NCBI GenBank assembly: GCA_946403845.1
Contig: CAMJBL010000006.1
Span: 26,899 to 90,898, forward strand
Direction of reading: 5' to 3'
Source: an uncultured Prevotella sp.
GTDB taxonomy: Bacteria; Bacteroidota; Bacteroidia; Bacteroidales; Bacteroidaceae
Length of the DNA: 64,000 bases
The notes beneath the pieces are model-generated. The model made no database searches. It saw nothing but the letters and a program-made list of their open reading frames with translations, and had not been told where the DNA came from. Of this stretch, positions 18,608 through 26,864 are shown piece after piece; the first letter of the stretch is position 1; each line of letters begins with the position of its first letter. A program made the translations under genes and the position numbers.

Positions 18608-21600
18608 TTACCGCCTTAACGTCATCGAGGCTGAGGCATTCTTCTCACTTCTGATACGGAGGATATAGACGCCCTTTGGCAATGGCTGGCGATAGAAGAC
18701 GGCCTGAGCCTCTGCAAGCGTCGTCACATAGCTGGCCACCACAATACCGTTTGAAGCAAAGACGTCGACTGAAACCCGCTCACCTGAAGCGATGCCCATG
18801 ATACCTACAGAAGAACTGTAACGGATATACAGATAACCTTTTGCAAACTTGCTGGTATCCCAGTAATAATGCTCAGGCAGCACGGGCAGTTCAAACTTCA
18901 CGTCACCTACAGCAACCTTCGGGAAGTTAAACACCATGAAGGAGTCAGCCTTGGCCTCGTCGGTACCTATGCCAACAGTCGGATCATAAGAGGAGTCCAA
19001 ATAAACGCTGATGGTAGCGCCATCCTTAAAGGTAATGGAACCGTTGGTCTCATCACCCCAGAGATGCGTGCAGCCTGGGGCAGAATCCGACGTGGCGCAC
19101 TTCTGCACACCGACATAGAGTTTTCCCGTGGCGCCAAAGGTAAGCGGCTTAGCACCGAAATACCAATAGCCTGCTGAAGAGTTGCCGTCTGCACCAACGC
19201 GCAAAGCGCCATTGATGGTAATGCCACTATTGGTAAGGGGATGTCCCTTGGAGGTTGACCTGATAACAGAACTCATACCCGTCAGCGTAGCACCGTCAGC
19301 CACAGTGAGCGCACCGGTGCCAAGCGTCTTGCTCTGTCCGAGAATCAGCGTGCCCTCCGAGATGGTCACCGTTCCGCTGTTCTGCCATGATCCTCCCACA
19401 GTCATCGTACAATCACCCACCTTCTCGAAGTTCGATTTATTCTTACCGCCAGCATCGTAGATAGAGCCATCAAAGGTAAAATCACCCAGGTCGGAAGAAC
19501 CCACTTTCCAGGTCACATTGCCTGATACGCTGTTTTGGTTTCCGAAGTTCATCTCCTTATGACGCAGGGTACCAGAGCCGATGAGTTTACCGATAGGATA
19601 AGTGACCGAGGCATTATCGCTGGAGGCGGCAATACCGATATTGGTGCCGGCACCCGTATTGAGCGTTGCATGGGGCATACCGCTGTTCTTCAGAGGCATG
19701 AGGATAGAGGTATTATTGTAAACAATCGTTCCCTTAAAGTTCGTCCAGTTTCCGGTAAGGGATACACGGTTCACGGTGTTTGTCGGATTGATGGTCAATT
19801 GTCCCGTACCCGTCAAGGCACCGGAATAGCCTACATAGTTGTTTTTCGTCAATGTCAGTGTCGCCTTGGCACCTTCTGCCACATAGATTGGAGAGGGCAC
19901 AAAGCCAAGACCCGAGATGCTCGCTGAGCCTTGCAATTCAACAGGTTTGGTATTATTGGCACCGCTATAATCCATGCTTCCATTCTTTACGATGGTACGG
20001 GCTACGTTGAGTTTACCTGACATACTGAACAAGCCTGCACCGGTCTTCACCAGCGTATCGCCGGCAACGAAGGCCTGCTGCGTAAATGAGGCATCAGTCC
20101 TGATGACACCCTTTCCTATCAAGCCGATTGCAGAGCCATTGGTCACAGCCGCTGTATTCTGAAGCACAGCACCGTTCTCAATCGTAAATTTGGTGCCCGA
20201 GGAGGTCACGCCTCCAAGGTTGCCATAAGCCTGTGTCGCGCTGGAGAGCGAGCTGACAACCGTCGTACCGCCAGTAAGATGGTTACCACCCGTATAGGTA
20301 TTGGCATTCTTCATCGTAATGGAACCCGTACCCTGATGATAGAAAGTTCCCGAGACAATCTTTCCACCACCGTTAATCGTATAGGCCTTGGAGCCTGTAT
20401 AGTAGATATTGGCAGGCTTCACCTCTACCCCATCGGGAATCGTCACCGTCGTACTCTTGGCATTATCGGTGAAATAGATATTATCGTCCTCGATGAATGT
20501 TTCTGAGGCACGCGCAGCATCGTGGGTGACAAAATTCTCCGTGGTGGCGACATCCCACACATTCGACTGTGTGCCATTCCACTCGATGTCAGCCGCATCA
20601 CGTGTACCCTCTACATGGAGCACAAGACTGCCACTTTCGATGGCCAGAGCAGCCTTGACTTTGGCGATGCCCTCAATCTTGATATTGGCGACATCACCTA
20701 CAACCGTACTGGCTTTACCAAGATTATACTTTCCTGTGGCAAGTTTCTCCTCCCCCTTGGCAAAGTGACAGTTGAACTCAATGACAGGCTGCTTATACTC
20801 AGGACCATACTTCCAGTCCCTGGTCTCTACTATCAACTTGGCAGTATTAATCTGATCGGCCTTCGTGCCGTCGCTATAGAGATCCATCTTCAGACGGGAG
20901 CCAAAGCCCATCTTCAGGGAGTCCGTAGCCATGAGCGTACCGATGGCATCTGTGCCTCCAATGCTGATTTCTGCCCCATAGTCAGCTGACAACGACTTCA
21001 CTTTGATCTCCTTTGCAGCTGTATTGAGAGTCGTCAGACGGTTCATCCACAGCGGAGAATTGGCGATAGAGCCATTGAGGTTCAGCGTACCTGCCCATAC
21101 ATCGGTATTTCCGCTGTAAGTCATATCCTTCTCGGGATAAGCCAAGATGCCGTCACCTTGTTTCACCACACGGGTTGTCCCACTAAATCCGCCACCCTGA
21201 AGGGTATGGGTATAATAGTCATATTTGATTGTATAGGAAGCCGCCGTCGCCTCAGAGGGAGCAGAACCCTGAACCCACGAGGGCGCATTGTCTATATATA
21301 TATAAGGTGTAGCACCGTCGGTGATGTTGACCGTCATGTCGTTGGTCTCACAGGTGATGACCGCCTCGCCATTATTCGCGATAGTGCCACCATTGGCAAT
21401 CTCAGTACGTCCCGCCATAGTAAGCGCAGGGGGCGCGGCGGTAATACCTTCCAGTTCGCCTAAGAAATAAGAGGTATGAGGCGGCTGGTTATAGCCGCAC
21501 ATCTGCCACACCATCGCATTACGATACTGGTGGTCATACCATAAAGAATAGTTACGCCAAGGCGTTTCGATGGTGGTGGTATAAATACGGATTCTATTAT

Positions 21601-23275
21601 TGCCGGTGCGCATGATAACCTCCTCACGCCAATCACCGAAGATATCACCCTGGTAACAAGGCGTACCCTTGGTATCGTTGTTGGTCATGGAACCCGTCAG
21701 CACCCAAGTAATATTGGAACCTGGCTTCATGACGACGCCTTCCGTATTCTTACCATTTCGATAATTGAAAGTTTCTTCCTGCAGGTCGCCATCCCAATAG
21801 CATCGGAAGTTCTGCGAGATACCAGCCGTGCTATTCAGGACATCGAGATGTTTATTTTCCACCAGACTCACAGGTGGTGTATCATGAGCAGAGAAACCCA
21901 CGGCTCCGGGAATGGTATTGAGGAAATTGCCTGCTATGGCACGACCATCATCATCACCACCCTCGGAACGATAGTAGAGTTGCGATGTCGTCAGGTCACG
22001 GTAGTTATTGGATGGATGGTCTTCATTACAGAAAAAGCCCTCCTGACCATGTACATAAGGGTTGAAATCGCCATGATGCTGGGCATCGCCATGACCGAGG
22101 CCGGTGGTAGACAAGCCCTTGCCATTATCGTCGATAACCATACTACCCCATACAATCTCGTCACGACCATCCCAATCGACATCCACGATAGCATAGTTAT
22201 GATAGCCCTGACCATACCAAGGAGAACCGGCCTTATTGTTGGTCCAGCGCCAACGCTCTGTCAGCTGATGGGTCTTGGGATCCACATCGTATGCCACGAA
22301 CTTATGGCGGGTATAGATGCCACGTCCCAGGAAGATGCTGGGTTTGCGACCGTCCAGGTAAGGAGCTCCGAAGAAATACTTCGATGAGCGATGGCCATAA
22401 CCATCCCCCCAAGCCGCATTGAGGTCGGTCTCACCATTCTCAAGACGCTTTAACGGATAATCCATTGTGACATAGGGCACACCCGTAGCACCGTTCATAT
22501 AGACGAGGAATTCATCGCCCTCATGCATAAACCAGTTAGTACCACCACCTGTGGCAGCACGGTAGTTCTTCGTGGCATCGCCAATGACGTAGGTCTTTCC
22601 GTCAGCAGCATGGATCGTGGTTCCATCTGCCGCACGCATAATGGCCTCTGCCTTACCGTCGAGGTCCCAGTCGTAGGCCACGATATTCTGTTCATTATTC
22701 TGGAAATCACCCATATTCGGGCCGCAGTTCACCCACCACAACACGGTACCATCGAGTTTCAGACATTCAAAGATGCTGTACTCGCCGTTGTTACCATTAC
22801 GGGGAAAACTGGCGTTGATTTCACTCTGGTTGTCATACTTCAAGAGAATCTCCAGTTCACCGTCGCCATCGACATCTGCGCAACAGGCATCGTTGGGAAC
22901 AAGTGTGGAGGTTATGGATTTATCATGCTTGGGCGTAATCTCCAGATAGCTATTGGCCCAAGGGGTAACAGCCGTACTCTTCGGCTGCTTCACACCACGC
23001 TTCACCGCCTCAACGGCATAACTGTCTGAGGTATTACCAGCGGCATCGGTGTAGTTGGAAATGGTCAGGTTCTCTGCAATCAGCGAACCATTGCGATATA
23101 GGTTATAAGTGACATCATAGTATTCATCGGATTGGATACGCCAGCTGACGAAGACACCACCTGTGGTCTTCACCGCCACCATGCCACGATCCAGTTTGTC
23201 AATCACACGCTGTGCGTTAGCATCCGTAACTACCGACAGCAAAACAGTTAGAAATAGTATAAGTAGTTTGTTCAT
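18608..23275 (-). CDS. PL11 rhamnogalacturonan lyase fused to autotransporter-type beta-strand repeats and a secretion tail
   Basis: A 1555-aa secreted protein (signal MNKLLILFLTVLLSVVTDANA). Residues about 22-600 are a complete polysaccharide lyase family 11 domain: RVIDKLDRGMVAV, SWRIQSDEYYDVTYNLYRNG, Ca-binding-type DVDGDGELEI, DWDLDGKAEAI, DVDWDGRDEIVWGSM and GDWREEVIMRTGNNRIRIYTT. The family cleaves the rhamnogalacturonan I backbone by beta-elimination. Residues about 600-1460 are Gly/Ser/Thr-rich with repeated patterns such as NANTYTGG and TVTISEGTLILG, typical of autotransporter-associated beta-strand repeats. The last 80 residues resemble a secretion/sorting tail (SNGIVVASYVT ... LPKGVYILRI). 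Usual PL11 enzymes are 600-750 residues, so the fusion doubles the size. The start lies 17 bases after a strong hairpin, leaving no room for a separate promoter. Confidence 0.9.
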   Translation of the reverse strand: MNKLLILFLTVLLSVVTDANAQRVIDKLDRGMVAVKTTGGVFVSWRIQSDEYYDVTYNLYRNGSLIAENLTISNYTDAAGNTSDSYAVEAVKRGVKQPKSTAVTPWANSYLEITPKHDKSITSTLVPNDACCADVDGDGELEILLKYDNQSEINASFPRNGNNGEYSIFECLKLDGTVLWWVNCGPNMGDFQNNEQNIVAYDWDLDGKAEAIMRAADGTTIHAADGKTYVIGDATKNYRAATGGGTNWFMHEGDEFLVYMNGATGVPYVTMDYPLKRLENGETDLNAAWGDGYGHRSSKYFFGAPYLDGRKPSIFLGRGIYTRHKFVAYDVDPKTHQLTERWRWTNNKAGSPWYGQGYHNYAIVDVDWDGRDEIVWGSMVIDDNGKGLSTTGLGHGDAQHHGDFNPYVHGQEGFFCNEDHPSNNYRDLTTSQLYYRSEGGDDDGRAIAGNFLNTIPGAVGFSAHDTPPVSLVENKHLDVLNSTAGISQNFRCYWDGDLQEETFNYRNGKNTEGVVMKPGSNITWVLTGSMTNNDTKGTPCYQGDIFGDWREEVIMRTGNNRIRIYTTTIETPWRNYSLWYDHQYRNAMVWQMCGYNQPPHTSYFLGELEGITAAPPALTMAGRTEIANGGTIANNGEAVITCETNDMTVNITDGATPYIYIDNAPSWVQGSAPSEATAASYTIKYDYYTHTLQGGGFSGTTRVVKQGDGILAYPEKDMTYSGNTDVWAGTLNLNGSIANSPLWMNRLTTLNTAAKEIKVKSLSADYGAEISIGGTDAIGTLMATDSLKMGFGSRLKMDLYSDGTKADQINTAKLIVETRDWKYGPEYKQPVIEFNCHFAKGEEKLATGKYNLGKASTVVGDVANIKIEGIAKVKAALAIESGSLVLHVEGTRDAADIEWNGTQSNVWDVATTENFVTHDAARASETFIEDDNIYFTDNAKSTTVTIPDGVEVKPANIYYTGSKAYTINGGGKIVSGTFYHQGTGSITMKNANTYTGGNHLTGGTTVVSSLSSATQAYGNLGGVTSSGTKFTIENGAVLQNTAAVTNGSAIGLIGKGVIRTDASFTQQAFVAGDTLVKTGAGLFSMSGKLNVARTIVKNGSMDYSGANNTKPVELQGSASISGLGFVPSPIYVAEGAKATLTLTKNNYVGYSGALTGTGQLTINPTNTVNRVSLTGNWTNFKGTIVYNNTSILMPLKNSGMPHATLNTGAGTNIGIAASSDNASVTYPIGKLIGSGTLRHKEMNFGNQNSVSGNVTWKVGSSDLGDFTFDGSIYDAGGKNKSNFEKVGDCTMTVGGSWQNSGTVTISEGTLILGQSKTLGTGALTVADGATLTGMSSVIRSTSKGHPLTNSGITINGALRVGADGNSSAGYWYFGAKPLTFGATGKLYVGVQKCATSDSAPGCTHLWGDETNGSITFKDGATISVYLDSSYDPTVGIGTDEAKADSFMVFNFPKVAVGDVKFELPVLPEHYYWDTSKFAKGYLYIRYSSSVGIMGIASGERVSVDVFASNGIVVASYVTTLAEAQAVFYRQPLPKGVYILRIRSEKNASASMTLRR

Positions 23276-23286
23276 AATCTATATTT

Positions 23287-23320
23287 AAAAAAGAATCAGG
23301 GGGACAACGCCCCCTGATTC
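23287..23320 (-). terminator. Strong intercistronic hairpin with T-tract just before the PL11 giant gene
   Basis: An 11-bp stem (GAATCAGGGGG/CCCCCTGATTC) with a 6-base loop at 23293-23320, followed on the minus strand by six T residues. It has the form of a full terminator for the gene ending at 23329. It lies so close to the ATG at 23275 that it may instead act as an attenuator or mRNA-processing site. Confidence 0.85.
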
Positions 23321-23328
23321 AAACTTGT

Positions 23329-25038
23329 TTATTTCATCTGAACGCCAAGAGCGTTGAAGATACCGGCTTCGGTCACAATAAGAACCTGACCGTTCTTTAC
23401 GACCTTACGAATAGCCTTCTCAGTATCGGCATTCACCTTTACAATACCATCGGAATCTTCGGTAGCAGCGTAGATCATAATCACATCGATACCCTGATTA
23501 TCACCACCGCCAGCCTTCAGCGTAATGTCGGTAGCCTCGGTGATAGTCAGCAGGTCTGACTCCCGCTCATCAAAGTTGGTAGCTGTAGCCGAAATGTAAA
23601 TCTCGTTCTCCTCACCCTCACCCTTGGTCAGCGTGCAGATATAACCGGGTTCCTTGCTGGCGTCGAAGAGCACGGCACGGATCTTATAGGTGCCGGGCTG
23701 CAGCGTCACGAGCTTCAGGTCCTCTGTTACATAGCCGGCCTTGGCCATAGACGAACGGACGGCAGCATTGGGACTGGTACACTCTACAGCACCCTGAAGG
23801 TCCTCACCCTCAGACAGGAAGAGCACACCCTCAAACTCCGTCTTCTTATAACCAACGACAAATGTCGTATCGCCCTCACCGTTCTTCAGATCGAAGGCCT
23901 CGACAAACTCATTACCCTTGGAACCATGAGTATAGGCCTTGGCATCGGCATCAAGCAGCCAATAAGGATAAGTCACCTTAACCGTTGAACCCGTTGTGCC
24001 TTGGGTCTTGGCAACAAGCTCCTTCAGAACGGTGGTATTGTTGTCCTCATCCACATAAGCAGCAACGATATTGTAGTTACGTGGCAGCTTCTCCTGAGAC
24101 TCAGAAATCTCGATGGTCTTCACATAACAATTGCTGAAACGGAATGTGACGTCGCCAGCTGTCTGCACCTCAAACTTGAAATTGACATATTTCGAGTCCA
24201 ACTGCACAGAGTCCTGAAGTTCTGTAGAAGAAACAATACCCTCAGGAGCGATGGCAGCACCATTCATGGCCTGGATGCAAGTACGTTTGCTGTCGCTTGC
24301 TTTGGTAGCACGGTTGGCATTGAAGGTAATCACATCACCTTCCTGACAGTCGGGGATGACCATGAACTGATCGTTGCCATTGAAGACAATCGCATCAGCC
24401 CAACCACCACCATGACCGCTGACATAGAATACTTTCTCACCGAACTTGAAGGTCAGATCCTCCGTAGCTGGCAGAGCCGTTCCGTCGGGAAGCATAATCT
24501 CCTGATAGTTACGGGCAGGCACATAATAGCGGGCATTGCCGCTCTTCGTGATATCGATGTAGTGCGATGCATCGCCATCAGCATTAGCAGCTGCATCATC
24601 AGCAATCTGAGCCAACGAAGCGTCGTCAATCGCAAACGACCAGCTCATCTTGCGCTCGGCACCGCGGGTCTTGAAGTTAAGCGTATATCCCTCAGCAGGC
24701 GCCAGTTCTTTACCGTCGACCTTCACAGAGGTGATCTTCAAGGTATAGTCTGTAGCAGGCTGCAGTTCGAACTCACTCAGATCCAGCGTCACACCGGATG
24801 CAAATGAACCCTCAACACCGTCGAAATCGATCGCATTGAAAGCACCGGCCAGCGTGAAATTAGTAGCGGTAGGATCAGCAACACCCGATACATTGGGGAA
24901 AGTCACGATAATCTTACCAGTTGGGCCGATCTTCTGCCCCTCCTTGAGGCTGAAGTTAATATCACCCAACACCACCTGAGCCATAGAGCCGAGGCAGAAA
25001 AAGAAAGCCATTAAGGCAAGCGTAGAAATTCTCTTCAT
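23329..25038 (-). CDS. Secreted beta-sandwich protein with C-terminal sorting tail, function unknown
   Basis: A 569-aa secreted protein (signal MKRISTLALMAFFFCLGSMA). The N-terminal 100 residues resemble an Ig-like/Big_5 domain (GPTGKIIVTFPNVSGVAD ... FELQPATDYTLKI). The central part (about 130-320) is beta-rich with an FNGNDQFMVIPDCQEGDVITF stretch, resembling secreted pectate-lyase-associated or carbohydrate-binding modules. A third beta-sandwich (about 400-520) contains LQPGTYKIRAVLFD. The last 30 residues (KAIRKVVKNGQVLIV ... NALGVQMK) match the short C-terminal sorting tail seen in Bacteroides and Prevotella secreted proteins. No catalytic motif is evident. It sits between a surface lipoprotein and the giant PL11 lyase, each junction marked by a hairpin, so a binding role in the same pectin locus is plausible. 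Confidence 0.7.
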   Translation of the reverse strand: MKRISTLALMAFFFCLGSMAQVVLGDINFSLKEGQKIGPTGKIIVTFPNVSGVADPTATNFTLAGAFNAIDFDGVEGSFASGVTLDLSEFELQPATDYTLKITSVKVDGKELAPAEGYTLNFKTRGAERKMSWSFAIDDASLAQIADDAAANADGDASHYIDITKSGNARYYVPARNYQEIMLPDGTALPATEDLTFKFGEKVFYVSGHGGGWADAIVFNGNDQFMVIPDCQEGDVITFNANRATKASDSKRTCIQAMNGAAIAPEGIVSSTELQDSVQLDSKYVNFKFEVQTAGDVTFRFSNCYVKTIEISESQEKLPRNYNIVAAYVDEDNNTTVLKELVAKTQGTTGSTVKVTYPYWLLDADAKAYTHGSKGNEFVEAFDLKNGEGDTTFVVGYKKTEFEGVLFLSEGEDLQGAVECTSPNAAVRSSMAKAGYVTEDLKLVTLQPGTYKIRAVLFDASKEPGYICTLTKGEGEENEIYISATATNFDERESDLLTITEATDITLKAGGGDNQGIDVIMIYAATEDSDGIVKVNADTEKAIRKVVKNGQVLIVTEAGIFNALGVQMK

Positions 25039-25084
25039 ATTCTGTTATTTTAGTTACATTAAATTCTTCAAGTAGTTTAGGGAA

Positions 25085-25116
25085 AAGCCCTCACGCTTTT
25101 TGGGGCGCGAGGGCTT
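25085..25116 (-). terminator. Intercistronic hairpin
   Basis: A 12-bp stem with one mismatch (AAGCCCTCACGC paired with GCGCGAGGGCTT, plus-strand reading) and an 8-base loop. On the minus strand it follows the 507-aa lipoprotein gene and is followed by only four T residues, so termination may be partial. The next ATG is 46 bases on, and no separate promoter match lies between. Confidence 0.65.
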
Positions 25117-25150
25117 ATTCTATTATCGGGATGTCCCGTAGTCAATTCGA

Positions 25151-26674
25151 TTACTCTGCAGCAGGCTTAGAAATCTTGACATCGTCGAGAGATACCTGCT
25201 TAGCGGCGTCGTCGTTCTTGATAACGAGTGAAGAACCGGCAGGAATGGTCACATTCTCAACAACGCTCTCACCTGTTACAGCACCGCCCCAAGAAGCGAT
25301 GGTCAGGCCCTCGAACCAAGTTACCTTGCCTTCAGCATCGCGCAGACCGAGAACGTAAGGAGGCTCAGCTGCATCGTTGGTATCGTTACGTCCGTAGATC
25401 GTTACGGTATATGTACCAGCCTCAGCAATAGGCTCAGTCCAAACGTAAGAGTCAACATCGAGACGAATACCACGGCCACCAGCGAAACGGTTGAAGATAC
25501 CACCGCTGAAGCTCCACCAGCTGTTTACAGTACCCTCGAGCTGACCAAGACCGCCCTCTTCCTTAGGCAGAGCCAGACGCTCAACATCGCTGTAGTAAAC
25601 AACATTCTCGTCCTTCTCGTAATTCAGAGTAGCGATATAGACTGTCTTGCCACCAGAAACAGTAGGAGTCAGTGAGCCAGGGAATGCAACCTCAGCACCA
25701 TTGTACTTACCACCATTGTTATTGACAGCAGTGAAGTAGGCTACGCCATCCTTCATGATACCACGTGCAGGATAGATGGTGAGAGCATCACCCTCGTAGA
25801 ACCAGTACTTGTCAGCGTCATAATATCTCTGCAGCAGCGTGCTACCAGCCATACAGTTCAGCAGAGCATAGTATTTCTCAGCGTCACGGAAGACGCAAGT
25901 GATAACGGTAGAACCATCCTTCTTAACGATATTGGTCTCGTTGCTGGCAGCTACGAATACCATACGGCCACGACCCTCAACGTCGATAGGAGCGATATCG
26001 CTGGGCAGCAGGTTAATTGACTTGCCAATCTCACCCTTGTGCTTCACGTCGTCCTTAATCTTCTTACCGCTCATGTCAACGAATCTTACAGTATACTCTG
26101 CACCAACGAAATCCTTCACAGAAACCTTGGAAATAACGTTGTAACGAGCCAGAGTGAAGATCACGTCGCAGTCGCCACCAACATAGTATGTATAAGAACT
26201 GTCAGTCTTGTTGAACAACTCAACATTACCACTCTTAACTGTGGGCTGCTCAGTTACCTCAACGGTAATAACCTGATCCTGCTTAACGTCTAAGACACCG
26301 AAGGTACGGCCACCACCATTACCCTGATAAAGACCGGTCTTACCATGATTGGTATAGAAGAACCAGTTTGTACCAGTCTGCACACCAAACTTCGGGAAGT
26401 TCTCGCTACCAGTTGTTGAACCATCAGCTGCAGGCTCTTTCAGAGCACCGTCAACGATTGAAGTGGTACCTACATTGTCAGAAACAGCAGCTGAAATGGT
26501 AAGACCTACCTTGTCAGCATACTTCTGAGACAGAGCGAAGAAGTCGATTTCCCACTCATTAAGATTGACGTTGTCATCACTTGGAGCAACGGGAACGTCT
26601 TCTACATCACAAGAAGTGAATGCGAGTCCGCATGAAACGATGGCTGCAGCCATCCATAAAAGATTCTTTTTCAT
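25151..26674 (-). CDS. Surface lipoprotein with beta-sandwich domains, function unknown
   Basis: A 507-aa lipoprotein; the ATG at 26674 gives a signal peptide ending LAFTSC (Cys22). The N-terminal half contains TGTNWFFYTNHGKTGLYQGNGGG and an Ig-like region with VQDFVGAEYTVRFVD-type strands (about 160-230). The C-terminal part (about 370-507) is a jelly-roll-like domain: WWSFSGGIFNRFAGGRGIRLDVDSY, YTVTIYGRNDTND, then an ending on VTIPAGSSLVIKNDDAAKQVSLDDVKI, the arrangement seen in many carbohydrate-binding modules. No catalytic residues can be named. As first gene of the run 26674 to 18608 it probably serves as a surface glycan-binding partner of the PL11 lyase. Confidence is high for a surface lipoprotein and low for function. 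Confidence 0.75.
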   Translation of the reverse strand: MKKNLLWMAAAIVSCGLAFTSCDVEDVPVAPSDDNVNLNEWEIDFFALSQKYADKVGLTISAAVSDNVGTTSIVDGALKEPAADGSTTGSENFPKFGVQTGTNWFFYTNHGKTGLYQGNGGGRTFGVLDVKQDQVITVEVTEQPTVKSGNVELFNKTDSSYTYYVGGDCDVIFTLARYNVISKVSVKDFVGAEYTVRFVDMSGKKIKDDVKHKGEIGKSINLLPSDIAPIDVEGRGRMVFVAASNETNIVKKDGSTVITCVFRDAEKYYALLNCMAGSTLLQRYYDADKYWFYEGDALTIYPARGIMKDGVAYFTAVNNNGGKYNGAEVAFPGSLTPTVSGGKTVYIATLNYEKDENVVYYSDVERLALPKEEGGLGQLEGTVNSWWSFSGGIFNRFAGGRGIRLDVDSYVWTEPIAEAGTYTVTIYGRNDTNDAAEPPYVLGLRDAEGKVTWFEGLTIASWGGAVTGESVVENVTIPAGSSLVIKNDDAAKQVSLDDVKISKPAAE

Positions 26675-26729
26675 ACTGTTTTTAAATAATTTATAAATAA
26701 TGATTGAGTAATTTCTCCACAATTCGCGG

Positions 26730-26737
26730 CAAAATTA
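26730..26737 (-). promoter_or_regulatory. Candidate -7 box for the 507-aa lipoprotein gene
   Basis: TAATTTTG on the minus strand fits TAnnTTTG and lies 55 bases upstream of the ATG at 26674. The -33 region has only a weak TG match, so this is tentative. Confidence 0.4.
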
Positions 26738-26834
26738 GGTTAATTTTTTCAAATAACCATACTTTTAGTCGAATAAAATCACAAAATTTAGTTTTTTTAT
26801 CATTTCAAGCGGTCTTTTTACCGTGTCTTTTTCA

Positions 26835-26842
26835 TACCTTTG
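26835..26842 (+). promoter_or_regulatory. Promoter -7 box for the PL11 lyase/214-aa gene pair
   Basis: TACCTTTG followed by CA is a good TAnnTTTG match 22 bases before the ATG at 26865, so the 5' leader must be very short. No clear TTTG -33 box is seen. Confidence 0.6.
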
Positions 26843-26864
26843 CACCCGGATAACGAAAAAAAAA

